From the NCBI GenBank assembly GCA_905221605.1, contig CAJNDS010000003.1, positions 295,001 through 335,000 of the forward strand: 40,000 nt of DNA, written 5' to 3'. Of this stretch, positions 23,805 to 35,039 are shown one piece after another. The translations under genes were made by a program, and so were the position numbers. Under the pieces are notes generated by a model that did not search any database, was not told the origin of the DNA, and worked only from the letters and a program-made list of their open reading frames with translations. How positions within the stretch are numbered: the first letter of the stretch is position 1; every line of letters begins with the position of its first letter. This DNA is from Symbiodinium natans. Taxonomy: Eukaryota; Sar; Dinophyceae; Suessiales; Symbiodiniaceae.

Positions 23805-26600
23805 TTATTTACCTATTAATTTCTTTAATTTCTTTAATTTCTTTAATTTCTGGGGCTCTCTTAGGGAAATAAATGAAATTAAAGAAATTAATTAATTTCA
23901 TTAATTTCTTTAATTTCTGGGCCTCTCTGTGCGAAATTAAAGAAATTAATGAAATTAATTAATTTCTTTAATTTCATTAATTTCATTAATTTCTTTAATT
24001 TATTTTAATTAGTCCCGTGAGCCGGGGGGGCTCCCCCAATTAATTTCTTTAATTTCTTTAATTTCTGGGCCTCTCTGTGAGAAATTAAAGAAATTAAAGA
24101 AATTAATTCCGGTAGCCCTTCGGGCTTGCGAGACTAATTAAAAGAAATCAATGAAATTAAAGAAATTAAAGAAATTAATGAAATTAATTAATTTCTTTAA
24201 TTTCTTTAATTTCTGGGCCTCTCTGTGAGAAAATAAAGAAATTAAAGAAATTAATTAATTTCATTAATTTCTTTAATTTCTGGGCCTCCCTGTGAGAAAT
24301 TAAAGAAATTAAAGAAATTAATTAATTTCATTAATTTCTTTAATTTCTGGGCCTCTCTGTGCGAAATTAAAGAAATTAAAGAAATTAATTAATTTCTTTA
24401 ATTTCATTAATTTCTTTAATTTATTTTAATTAGTCCCGTGAGCCGGGGGGGCTACCCCAATTAATTTCTTTAATTTCTTTAATTTCTGGGCCTCTCTGTG
24501 AGAAATTAAAGAAATTAAAGAAATTAATTCAGGTAGCCCTTCGGGCTTGCGAGACTAATTAAAAGAAATTAAAGAAATTAAAGAAATTAAAGAAATTAAT
24601 GAAATTAATTAATTTCTTTAATTTCTTTCATTTCTGGGCCTCTCTGTGAGAAATTAAAGAAATTAAAGAAATTAATTAATTTCATTAATTTCTTTAATTT
24701 CCGGGCCTCTCTGTGAGAAATTAAAGAAATTAAAGAAATTAAATAATTGCATTAATTTCTTTAATTTCTGGGCCTCTGTGTGCGAAATTAAAGAAATTAA
24801 TTAATTTCTTTAATTTCATTAATTTCATTAATTTCTTTAATTTATTTTAATTAGTCCCGTGAGCCGGGGGGCCCCCCCCAATTAATTTCTTTAATTTCTT
24901 TAATTTCTGGGCCTCTCTGTGAGAAATTAAAGAAATTAAAGAAATTAATTCCGGTAGCCCTTCGGGCTTGCGAGACTAATTAAAAGAAATTAAAGAAATT
25001 AAAGAAATTAAAGAAATTAATGAAATTAATTAATTTCTTTAATTTCTTTAATTTCTGGGCCTCTCTGTGAGAAATTAAAGAAATTAAAGAAATTAATTAA
25101 TTTCATTAATTTCTTTAATTTCTGGGCCTCTCTGTGAGAAATTAAAGAAATTAAAGAAATTAATTAATTTCATTAATTTCTTTAATTTCTGGGCCTCTCT
25201 GTGCGAAATTAAAGAAATTAAAGAAATTAATTAATTTCTTTAATTTCATTAATTTCATTAATTTCTTTAATTTATTTTAATTAGTCCCGTGAGCCGGGGG
25301 GGCCCCCCCAATTAATTTCTTTAATTTCTTTAATTTCTGTGCCTCTCTGTGAGAAATTAAAGAAATCAATTAATTTCATTAATTTCTTTATTTTCTGGGC
25401 CTCTCTGTGAGAAATTAAAGAAATTAAAGAAATTAATTAATTTCATTAATTTCTTTAATTTCTGGGCCTCTCTGTGCGAAATTAAAGAAATTAAAGAAAT
25501 TAATTAATTTGTTTAATTTCATTAATTTCATTAATTTCTTTAATTTATTTTAATTAGTCCCGTGAGCCGGGGGGGCTACCCCAATTAATTTCTTTAATTT
25601 CTTTAATTTCTGGGCCTCTCTGTGAGAAATTAAAGAAATTAAAGAAATTAATTCCGGTAGCCCTTCGGGCTTGCGAGACTAATTAAAAGAAATTAATGAA
25701 ATTAAAGAAATTAAAGAAATTAATGAAATTAATTAATTTCTTTAATTTCTTTAATTTCTGGGCCTCTCTATGAGAAATTAAAGAAATTAAAGAAATTAAT
25801 TAATTTCATTAATTTCTTTAATTTCTGGGCCTCTCTGTGCGAAATTAAAGAAATTAAAGAAATCAATCAATTTCATTAATTTCTTTAATTTCTGGGCCTC
25901 TCTGTGCGAAATTAAAGAAATTAAAGAAATTAATTAATTTCTTTAATTTCATTAATTTCATTAATTTCTTTAATTTATTTAAATTAGTCCCGTGAGCCGG
26001 GGGGGCTCCCCCAATTAATTTCTTTAATTTCTTTAATTTCTTTAGTTTATGGGCATCTCTGTGCGAAATTAAAGAAATTAAAGAAATAGATTCCGGTAGC
26101 CCTTCGGGCTTGCGAGACTAGTTAAAAGAAATTAAAGAAATTAAAGAAATTAAAGAAATTAATGAAATTAGTTAATTTCTTTAATTTCTCGAATTTCTGG
26201 GCCTCTATGTGAGAAATTAAAGAAATTAATTAATTTCATTAATTTCTTTAATTTCTGGGCCTCTCTGAAATTAATTTCTGTAGTTTCTCTACTTTCAGAG
26301 CCTATCTGTGAGAAATCAAAGAAACTAAATACATTAATCAATTTCTTTTATTTGATCAATTTCATTAATTTCTTTTATTTAAACTAATCCCGTGAGCCGG
26401 GTAATTAATTTTTGTAATTTCTTTATTTTCTAGGCCTCTCTGTGAGAAATTTAAGAAATTAACAAAAAACATCCGGTAGCCGCGTGGGGTTGCGAGACTA
26501 ACTAAAAGAAATTAAAGAAAGTAATGAAATTAATTAATTTCTCTGGCTTTTTAATTGCAAAGCCTCTCTGTGAGAAATTAGAGAAATTCAAGCAATTAAC
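23805..26600. repeat. AT-rich palindromic higher-order satellite
   Basis: The basic unit is GAAATTAAAGAAATTAA and its complement, TTAATTTCTTTAATTTC. A recurring GGGCCTCTCTGTGAGAAA spacer and two GC-rich cores are embedded in it. The core AGTCCCGTGAGCCGGGGGG occurs at 24011, 24432, 24853, 25283, 25556, 25986 and (decayed) 26386, so the higher-order period is about 421-430 bp with one short 273-bp unit. The second core, CGGTAGCCCTTCGGGCTTGCG, occurs near 24109, 24530, 24951, 25654, 26093 and 26473 and is missing from the short unit. The two cores are imperfect inverted copies of each other, so each unit is a large palindrome. Confidence 0.9.
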
Positions 26601-26632
26601 CATCCTCTTTAATTTCTTGATTTTCTGGGCCT

Positions 26633-27146
26633 CTTTAAGCCTTCGTGCATCTTTATCGCGTTCCCTTTTCTATTCCCTTACTTTCGCGCTGAAACCATCA
26701 CCCTTTCTTTCCCTTAATTTCCCCATTCATCCCTTAAAGAAAGGGACGCCTTCAAGATGTAGGAAGGATTTTTCATATAGTTGTGTGTACAATGGCTTGG
26801 TACTAGCGCTCTAATTTTCAAGAAGCTGTTTTGCATGTAATGTGTGTCACGAGTTTGCTACGTTCATAGGCAGACTATGCAAATACACCCTCTCTAAACA
26901 AACCATTTTCCCTAAACCCTGAACCCTAAACTCTAAACCCTAAACCCTAAACGCTCAAAGACTCCTACGGCCTCCAGGCCCTCTAAGAATCCCAAGTTCT
27001 CTAAGACTCCCAAGCCCCCTACACTTCCTAAGGCCCCGAAGCTCCCCAGGCCCCCTGAGCCCGCCAAGCCTCCTTAAGTCCCGTAAGCTCCCTAAGCTGT
27101 CGAAGCCCCCTTACTCCCTAAACAATTTCGCAGAGCAAGCAAACAG
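26633..27146. repeat. 514-bp direct duplication, copy 1
   Basis: Nearly identical to 27322-27834. It starts in the TTTAAGCCTTCGTGCAT region and ends at GAGCAAGCAAACAG. It contains CCCTAAA units in the middle and a CTCCC/CCCCTAAG-rich tail. No protein is recognised. Confidence 0.9.
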
Positions 27147-27321
27147 AATTTCAGGACTACAAGCAATCGGTCATGAGCTGTCCTGCAGGCAACGCCTCCA
27201 CCCAAAGCGTAACTTAAAATTTCCCTGACGTTTCCCTGTTGCGCTTTTTTTTGGCCCCGATTGTTTCAGGGAAGTTTTCCCTTGAAACCCCTGTGTAGTG
27301 CTAGAATTTCCCCTCGAATCC
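27147..27321. other. spacer between the duplicated copies
   Basis: Unique sequence that includes GTTTCAGGGAAGTTTTCCCTTGAAAC, an imperfect palindrome repeated near the third copy at 29.6 kb. Confidence 0.5.
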
Positions 27322-27834
27322 CTTTAAGGCTTCGTGTATCTGTACCGCGTTCCCTTTTCTATTCCCTTACTTTCGTGCTGAAACCATCGCCCTTTCTTTA
27401 CCTTAATTTCCCCAGTCATCCCTTAAAGAAAGGGACGCCTTCAAGATGTAGGAAGGATTTTTCATATAGTTGTGTGTACAATGGCTTGGTACTAGCGCTC
27501 TAATTTTCAAGAAGCTGTTTTGCAAGTAATGTGTGTCACGAGTTTGCTACGTTCATAGGCAGACGATGTAAATACACCCTCTCTAAACAAACCATTTCCC
27601 CTAAACCCTGAACCCTAAACTCTAAACCCTAAACCCTAAACGCTCAAAGACTCCTACGGCCTCCAGGCCCTCTAAGAATCCCAAGTTCTCTAAGACTCCC
27701 AAGCCCCCTACACTTCCTAAGGCCCCGAAGCTCCCCAGGCCCCCTGAGCCCGCCAAGCCTCCTTAAGTCCCGTAAGCTCCTAAGCTGTCGAAGCCCCCTT
27801 ACTCCCTAAACAATTTCGCAGAGCAAGCAGACAG
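27322..27834. repeat. 514-bp direct duplication, copy 2
   Basis: A few percent different from copy 1 by eye (mostly single-base changes), offset 689 bp. It marks a recent tandem or segmental duplication. Confidence 0.9.
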
Positions 27835-28100
27835 CAAGTGAAGTTCATACAGTTCAAGTCCGTTTACTTCAGATCTATTGAATGCCAATGAAGTGTATAG
27901 AGTTGACCACAAGTGCATGACATTCAACTCAACACACTTGAGTGCCATGCAGTTCGAGTGCATACACGTCCAGTATACAAGTGCAGTATACAAGTGAGTA
28001 TGCAACCATATAAGTGCATACACTTAAGTGCATACACTTGTCCAAGTGCATACAGTTCGAGCGCACAGAGTCAAGTGCATAGACTCAACGCACCGCAAAT
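27835..28100. repeat. AAGTGCATACA(G/C)TT minisatellite
   Basis: The phrases AGTGCATACAC, AGTTCAAGTGCATA and TTCGAGTGC recur at 12-25 bp spacing. Frames on both strands across it are repeat-derived. Confidence 0.75.
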
Positions 28101-28130
28101 CGATGCTTTCGGGCCAATCGTCTTCTAGTT

Positions 28131-28560
28131 TAAATTAGTCCCGTGAGCCGGGTGGGCTCCCCCAATTAATTTCATTAATTTCTTTAATTTCTGGGTCTCT
28201 CTGTGAGAAATTAAAGAAATTAAAGAAATAAAAAAGAAATTAAAGAAATTAATTCAGGCAGCCGTTCGGGCTTGCGAGACTAATTAAACGAAATTACAGA
28301 AAGTAAAGAAATTCAAGAAATTGAGGGAGTTAAAGAAATTAAAGGTTTTCAGAAATTCAAACAATAAAGAAATCAAAGAAATTAAAGAAATTAATGAAAT
28401 TCATGAAACTAATTCCGGCAGCTGTTCGGGCTTGCGAGATTAATGAAAACAAATTAAAGAAATTCACAATTCATTAATTTCCGTAACTTCTTCCTGTCTG
28501 TGAGAAAAACAAGAAATGCAAGAAGTTAATTCCGGTAGTCGTTCGGGCTTACCAAAAGCA
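28131..28560. repeat. outlying AT-rich palindromic satellite units
   Basis: One AGTCCCGTGAGCCGGG core (28137) and three (C/T)CGG(C/T)AG-GTTCGGGCTTGCGAG-type cores (about 28255, 28415, 28531) with GAAATTAAAG repeats. These are the same satellite as 23.8-26.6 kb, more decayed. Confidence 0.85.
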
Positions 28561-31500
28561 AAGGAGAATCACGTCCCATTGAAAGATAGACGAGTTGTGT
28601 CTTTGTACGTTGCGAGGTGGGGGAGCTCTTTCACAAGAGGTAGGTAGAGGACTTTCTCATGTCCGGCAAAGAGATAGAGACGATCTTTCATGACCCGCTA
28701 CGAGAGAGAGGAGCCTCTTTCATGTAAAGGGTAGGAAACGGTAGAGCTGCGAGCTCGTCTACCCATTGACGGGAAATGAGCAAGACAGGACATTAGAGTG
28801 CTCTTGTAGCTTGTATGAGTGAATTCTTGTCATTGAAAAAGGGGAGCTCTTTCGCAAGCGGTAAAGTAGAGAACTCTCTCATTTGCTGGAAAGTCTTTCA
28901 TGACCTATTGCGAGATAAAGAAGCTCTGCCACGTAGAAGGTAGCAAACGGTAGAGCTGAGACGCTGAGAGCTCCTCTACCTAGGGACCTAGTGACGGGGA
29001 ACCAAAAGGATAGGATATGAGAGAGCTCTCCTGAAGGAGTTCTTCAATCTCTGACTAGGAGATGAATGAGCTCCTGTCTCTTCTCATACGTAATGACAGA
29101 CAGGAAATGAACGATGCCCTCGAGCTTTTAACGCATCAAGAAAAAGCTCCTCTATCCCCTACAAGAGTGGGAGAGAGGGAAGCCCTCTCTGACCTATTAG
29201 GAGATAGAAGAGCTTGCTCATTGCAAAATATCAAGAGGAGGAGCTCTTGCAGAAGTCATGACCTGTTAGGAACCAGAGGAGATAGAAGAGCTTGCTCATT
29301 GCAAAAGGGGAAGCGGAGGAGCACTTGCAGAAGAGGCAAGGAGCTCCTTCACTTGCTACAAAGACACAGAGGAGCTTTCAGACGACGTATATTCAGAGAT
29401 AGCGAAACTCGATCACGTAGAGATAGAGACTCTCTTAATAGAGACTAATGAGTTATGTCATGTCTCATTTATCGGACAGAGAATGGCCCAGGGCGACCTT
29501 CAAAACTCTTCATTGATAGAGAAGCTATTTCGGAAAACAAACATGGTGGAGAACTCTCTCATTCCTGCAATGTGATACAGGAGGTCTCTCATGACCTCTT
29601 GTGAGATGGAGACCGGTTGCATCAGGGAAGTTTTCCCTGGAAACCCTTTGCTATTCCCTTACTTTGGTGCTGAAACCATCACGTTCTTGTTCCTTAATGC
29701 CCCGGTAAACCCTTGGAGAAAGAGGTGTTTTCAAGATGTGGTGGGGTATCTCATGTAGGAATGTACAATGGTTAGACACTAGCGCTCTTGCTTTCAAGAA
29801 GCAGTCTTGCAAGTAATGGCTCTGGGTTATGTCACGGGTTTGTTACGGTAATAGGCAGACTACACAAATACACCCTCCATTAAATTCCCGTAGCCCTATA
29901 AACCCTACACCCTGCACGCGAATCCTGAGCCCCCTAAGACTCCTATGCCCCCTACGATGAGATATAGTTCATGGGAGAGCTCTTATACCGTTTATGAATG
30001 CATTCTTCTATCTTTGAGATGAAAGAGCTCCTCTATCTTCTCATAGGAAATGAAAGAGATCCTGCATATGAAAAGAAAAGACCCTTCGAGAAAAGTTAAA
30101 GAATGGTAACGAATCCATGTCATCAATCTTTTCATGCGTAATGAGAGCGCTCCACACTCTTAATGGGACATGAAAGAGCTCCTCCATTTCTTTGAAATCA
30201 AAACCTTGCTTTCTCCCTGAGTGACAAAGATCTCTTGGAAATGAGAGATCTCTGCTACCACTTTCGAAAAAATGAGCTCCTATATCTCGGAGTCGGAAAG
30301 ATAAAGATGTGAAAAGGAGCCCTCCCAAACCTACGAGGCGCCAGAGCACCCGCCCGCAGCTTTTCAAGCAGGAGAAAGGCTCTTTCGTAAGGGGCGGAGG
30401 AGCTCTGTCATTCCCTCAACCAGAGGGAGGGGAGCCCTCTCATGACCTATTCAAGAGAGAGGAGATAGAAGAGCTTGCTCATTGCTCTTTAGGATGCGGA
30501 GGAGCTTTTGCACAAGAGGCAAGGAGCTCTTTTACTTCTACAAACGCATAGAAGAGCGTTTAGATGACCTGTTACGAAATAGAATAAATGCTGTCTCACG
30601 TAAGCGAGAGAGACTGATGAGTTATGCGACGCTCCATTTCAGGGATAGGCCTTCGAAACCTTCAATTAGGGTTGATCTCTCGCAAAAAGGTAAAAGAGCT
30701 ATGTCATTTCCTACGAAGCGATAAGCAGCCTAGAGACAATCGGCTTCTCTCATGTTTGCTTCATGGATAGAGAAGCTTTTCTCAACCAAAACCAAAGAGA
30801 CGGATCATGTCCCATTGAAAGATAGACGAGTTCTGTCTTTGTACGTTACGAGGTGGGGGAGCTCTTTCACAAGAGGTAGGTAGAGGACTCTCTCATGTCC
30901 GGCAAAGAGATAGAGACGATCTTTCATGACCCGCTACGAGATAGAGAGCCTCTTTCATGTAAAGGGTAAGATATAGAAGAGCTGTGAGCTCCTTTACCTA
31001 TCGACGGGAACTCTTATAGCTTTCATGAATGAGTTCTTGCCAGTGAACAAAGGGAGCTCTTTCACAAAGGGTAGATAGAGACCTCTCTCATTTCCTGTAA
31101 ACGAAAGAGGAGGTCTCTCACGACCTGATTATTGCGAGATAGAGAAGCTATGTCATATAAAGATAAGAAATGGTAGAGCTGAGGACTCCTCTGCCTAGTG
31201 ACGGGAAATCAGTTAGATAGGACATGAGAGAACTTTCATACATTTCTTATGAATGAGTTCTTCAATCTCTGAATAGAAAATGAATGAGCTCCTGTGTCTT
31301 CGCATACGAAATGACAGTGTGGAAATGAGCTGTCTCATGACCTGTTAGGAAACAGAGGAGATAAAGAGCTTGCTCATTGCAAAAGAGGAAGCGGAGGGCT
31401 CTTGCAGAAGAGGCAAGGAGCTCCTTCACTTGCTGCAAAGATACAGAGGAGCTTTCAGATGACCTATTCAGAGATAGCGAAACTCGATCACGTAAACGAT

Positions 31501-33660
31501 AGAGATTGGAAAGTTATGTCATGCCCCATTTCAGGGATAGAGAATGGCCTTCCAGACTTTCATTTCGAATAAAGGAGAGATCTGTCACAGAAAGGTAGAA
31601 GAGCTATTCATTTCTTATTATATCACGGGTAGACAAGCTTTTTCTCAAATACAAACAAAAAACCTGGCTCATGCACCATTGAAAGATAGACGAGTTCTGT
31701 CACTCTCGATCACAAGGTGGAGGAGCTCTTTCACACGAGGTAGGTAGAGCACTCTCTCTTTTCTTGCAAAGAGATAGAGAAGATCTGTCATGACTCCATG
31801 AACCGTTACGAGATAGAGAAGCCTCTTTCATGTAAAGGATAGGTCATGGTAGAGCTGAGAGCTCCTCTGCCTAGTGATGGCAAACGAGAAATAGGAACCA
31901 AAGGAGATAGAAGAGGTTGCTCATTGCAAAATAGGAAGCGGAGGAGCTATTGCAGAAGAGGCAAGCAGCTCCTTCACTTGCTGCGCAGACACAAAGGAGC
32001 TTTCAGATGACCTGTTCAGAGATAGCGAAACTCTCTCACGTAAACGATAGAGACTGATGAGTTGTGTCCCCATTCAAGGGATAGAGAATGGCCTTCCAAA
32101 CTTTCATTTCGGGTAAAGAAGAGATCTGTCGCAAAAAGGTAGAAGAGCTATGTCATTTCTTATGCATCGATAAACGGCTACTCGCATGATTTCTTCATCG
32201 ATAGAGAAGCAGCTATTTCTGAATAGAAATTCACAATGGAGCTGTCTCATGTCCCAGTGAAAGATAGACGAGTTGTGGCATTTGATTTTGAGGTGAAGGA
32301 GCTCTTTCACAAGAGGTAGGTAGAGGACTCTCTAATGTTCTGCAAAGAGATAGAGGCAATCTTTCTTGACCCGCTACGAGATAGAGGAGCCTCTTCCATG
32401 TAAAGGGTAGGATGTGGTAGAGCTGTGAGCTCCTCTACCTATCGACGGGAAATTAACAAGAAAGTACATTCGAGAGCTCTTACAGCTTCTATGAATGAGT
32501 TCTTGTGATTGAACAAAGGGAGCTCTTTCACAAAAGGTAGATAGAGACCTCTCTCATTTCCTGCAAAAGAAAGAGGAGGTCTCTCATGACCTATTGCGAG
32601 ATAGAGAAGCTATGTCATATAAAAGATACGAAATGGTAGAGCTGAGCGCTGGTGACGGCAAATGAACTAGGTAGGACATGAGAGAGCTCTTATACATTGT
32701 ATGAGAGATTTCTTATATCTATATCTCTTGTGAACGAGTTCTTCAATCTCTGACTAGGAGATGAATGAGCTCCTGTATCTTCTCATACGAAATGACAGAA
32801 TGGATATAAATGATGTCCTCTAGCTGTTAACGCAACATGAAAAAACCTCCTCTATCCCCTAAAAGAGAAGGAGAGAGGGAAGCCCGCTCATGACCTATTA
32901 GGAACCAGAGGAGATAAAAGAGCTTGCTCATTGCAAAATAGGAAGCGGAGGGCTCTTGCAGAAGAGGCAAGGAGCTCCTTCACTTGCTGCAAAGATACAG
33001 AGGAGCTTTCAGATGACCTATTCAGAGATAGCGAAACTCTATCACGTAAACGATAGCGAGTGATGCGTTATGTCATGTCCCATTTGATGGACAGAGAATG
33101 GCCCAGAGTGGCCTTCAAAACTCTTCATTGATAGAGAAGCTGCGAAGCTATTTCTGAAAATCGACATAGAAGAGAACTCTCTCATTTCCTGCAGCGTGAA
33201 AAAGGAGGTCTCTCATGACCTATTGCGAGATAGAGAAATTTCAGGTAAGAGTTAGGTAATGGTAGAGCTGGGCACGCCTCTGCCTCTTGACGAGAAATGA
33301 GCTCGTGTATACTTCATGAATGCGTTCTTCTATCTCTCAGATGAAAGAGCTCCTCGATCCTTCTTATAGGGCATGAAAGAAATCCTGTGTTCGAACTGAA
33401 AAGACCCTTTGATAAGCAAAAGAAAAAGGGAAACGAATCGATGCCTTCTATCTTTTAGTGCAGAGCTTCTCACTTCTAACGACATGATAGAGCTCCTCTA
33501 TTTTCTTGGAAATGAAACAGCTTGCGTTCTCTCCTGAGTGAAAGATGTCTCTGTCGTGGAAATGAGATCTCCTCTATGTTTCTAAGAAATGAGATAGCTC
33601 ACCTCTACCTCGTAATCGGAAATGAGAGAGCCCTTCGCCCCTCTTCAGGCTATGAAACAA
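28561..33660. repeat. 5 kb complex repeat rich in GAGCTC and ATAGAG
   Basis: Related blocks recur. The phrase TGAAAGATAGACGAGTT occurs near 28580, 30816, 31680 and 32258, each time followed by GAGCTCTTTCACAAGAGGTA or a close form. ATGAATGAGCTCCTGT occurs near 29062, 31280 and 32761, and GATAGCGAAACTC near 29400, 31475, 32020 and 33028. Within a block, shorter (G)AGCTC(T/C)TTCA and CTCTCATGACCTATT phrases recur every 40-60 bp. Open frames of 65-128 codons, arginine/serine-rich, appear on both strands with no family, so I treat them as repeat-derived. This is a tandemly amplified complex satellite or decayed element. Confidence 0.8.
29616..29950. repeat. diverged third copy of the 26.6/27.3 kb duplicated unit
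   Basis: It shares CAGGGAAGTTTTCCCT, CTATTCCCTTACTTTGGTGC, TACAATGG and CACTAGCGCTCT in the same order as the two recent copies, but with many substitutions. It sits inside the GAGCTC-rich repeat. Confidence 0.75.
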
Positions 33661-33734
33661 CTTGTCTATCTCTTACTTCAAAGTGTGCTAGAGCTACATG
33701 GCTGCACTTGCTGGCGCCGGTGCACACACAGACC

Positions 33735-33895
33735 AAACCTTCACTATTACTGTTACTACTACTAATACTATTACTAGTATTATTACTATTCCTATTCCTA
33801 TTACTATTACTAGTACTATTATTATTCCTATTACAATTACGGTCAGTATTATTATACTCATAATAATATTAAAATTATTATTATTATTGCACTAC
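33735..33895 (+). repeat. (TAY)n microsatellite
   Basis: ACTATTACTATTCCTATT-type triplets, reading as threonine/isoleucine/leucine runs. No gene. Confidence 0.85.
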
Positions 33896-34024
33896 TACTG
33901 AAAGAAGAACCAGCCGTGAAATAGACCCTAAAGGTCTCGGCCACATATATATATATAAGCAAACACAAAATGCACCCTTTGAGGGAGTTTCCAGCGTACC
34001 TCATTCCACAGGACCAGTAAGTAA

Positions 34025-34252
34025 ACCTAAACCCTAAACCCTCAACCCTAAACCCTAAACCCTAAACCCTAAACCCTAAACCCTAAACCCTAAACCCTAA
34101 ACCCTAAACCCTAAACCTAAACCCTAAACCCTAAACCCTAAACCCTAAACCCTAAACCCTAAACCCTAAACCCTAAACCTAAACCCTAAACCCTAAACCC
34201 TAAACCCTAAACCCTAAACCCTAAACCCTAAACCGAAACCCTAAACCCTAAA
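34025..34252 (+). repeat. CCCTAAA array (about 32 copies)
   Basis: A near-perfect CCCTAAA array with three 6-bp CCTAAA units. It starts the telomere-like landscape again after the 10 kb satellite block. Confidence 0.95.
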
Positions 34253-34253
34253 C

Positions 34254-34338
34254 AGCCTCGAAACTCGAGCCAAGATGCTTCAGCAGCACCACGCCGATAA
34301 AGTACGCTTGCGGGATGACGATGAAGACAACCTCATCT
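34254..34338 (-). CDS. candidate exon, hydrophobic, 28 codons
   Basis: The acceptor AACCCAAGCAG and the donor GAGGCT before GTTTAGGG bound one base plus 28 codons, containing DEVVFIVIPQAYFIGVVLLK and then HLGSSFEA. The composition suits a membrane helix. It also recalls the 'd-v-iv-p-s----v-llailkaG' stretch at the start of adenylation domains, which would fit an NRPS-like protein, but that similarity is weak. This is the last exon candidate before the 10 kb exon-free satellite block. Confidence 0.5.
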
Positions 34339-34349
34339 CTGCTTGGGTT

Positions 34350-34550
34350 TAGGGTTTAGGGTTTCGGGTTTAGGGTTTAGGGTTTAGGGTTAGGGTTTAG
34401 GGTTTAGGGTTTAGGATTTAATGTTTAGGGTTTAGGGTTTAGGGTTTAGGAAGGGGGGAAGGAGGGTAGGCGGGGGAGGGGGGGGGGGGGGGGGGGGGGG
34501 GGGGTTGGTGGGTTAGGGTTGGGGGGTTATGTTGGAGGTCTAGAGTCAAG
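34350..34550 (+). repeat. TTTAGGG array followed by a long G run
   Basis: TTTAGGG with one TTTCGGG unit, then a purine stretch ending in about 28 consecutive G at 34477-34504. Such runs are prone to length error in sequencing. Confidence 0.85.
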
Positions 34551-34689
34551 GGCTTGGGGAGGTGTAGGGATCAGGGCTGACAGAGGTTTAGGGTTAAGCG
34601 ATTGTTTTGTGGTGGCTTCTTGGCCACCCCCTTTTCAAGGGCTTTACCTCAACTCGAACTCCTAACCCGAAGATTCTAAACCCGAAAAC

Positions 34690-34957
34690 CGAAACCCCAA
34701 ACCCCAAACCCTAAACCCTACAACCCTACACCCTAAACCCTAAACCCTACACCCTAAACCCTAAACCCTAAACCCTAAACCCTAAACCCTAAACCCTAAA
34801 GGGTTTTGGGTTTGGGTTTTGAGTCTTGGGTTTAGGGTTGGGCATGCTCAGGTCTCAGGGCTTCAGGGAGCTTCATAAACCCTAAACCCTAAACCCTAAA
34901 CCCTAAACCCTAAACCCTAAACCCTAAACCCTAAACCCTAAACCCTAAACCCTAAAC
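34690..34957. repeat. CCCTAAA arrays with an abrupt CCCTAAA/GGGTTTT junction
   Basis: CCCTAAA (34700-34799) turns directly into GGGTTTTGGG at 34800. A 60-bp spacer and a second CCCTAAA array (34877-34957) follow. Confidence 0.85.
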
Positions 34958-35034
34958 CCGTGGCCAAGGAACGACCGGCAAGACAATCCAAAATATCAGG
35001 TCGACTTCCGTGGCATCACGGACGACCGTCGTGC
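34958..35034 (-). CDS. candidate exon, hydrophobic, 25 codons
   Basis: The acceptor GAGGACTCACAG and the end CCACGG before GTTTAGGG bound two bases plus 25 codons, containing DATEVDLIFWIVLPVVPWPR. Membrane-helix-like, with an intron starting in telomere-like repeat. The frame stays open upstream for another 35 codons. Confidence 0.45.
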
Positions 35035-35039
35035 CTGTG

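Noticed and set aside
23335-23819. Open frame rich in KPSNPQTL
   Set aside because: It is a direct translation of the CCCTCAAA array in several frames.
23805-26600. CRISPR array
   Set aside because: Repeats are long, palindromic, without unique spacers of constant length, and the context is eukaryotic.
29062-29448. 128-codon arginine-rich open frame as a gene
   Set aside because: It lies in a complex repeat whose other blocks contain the same sequence with frameshifts and stops, and no family is recognisable.
34254-34338. Firm call of an adenylation domain
   Set aside because: Only one short hydrophobic stretch resembles the domain; no phosphate-binding loop or other core motif was found.
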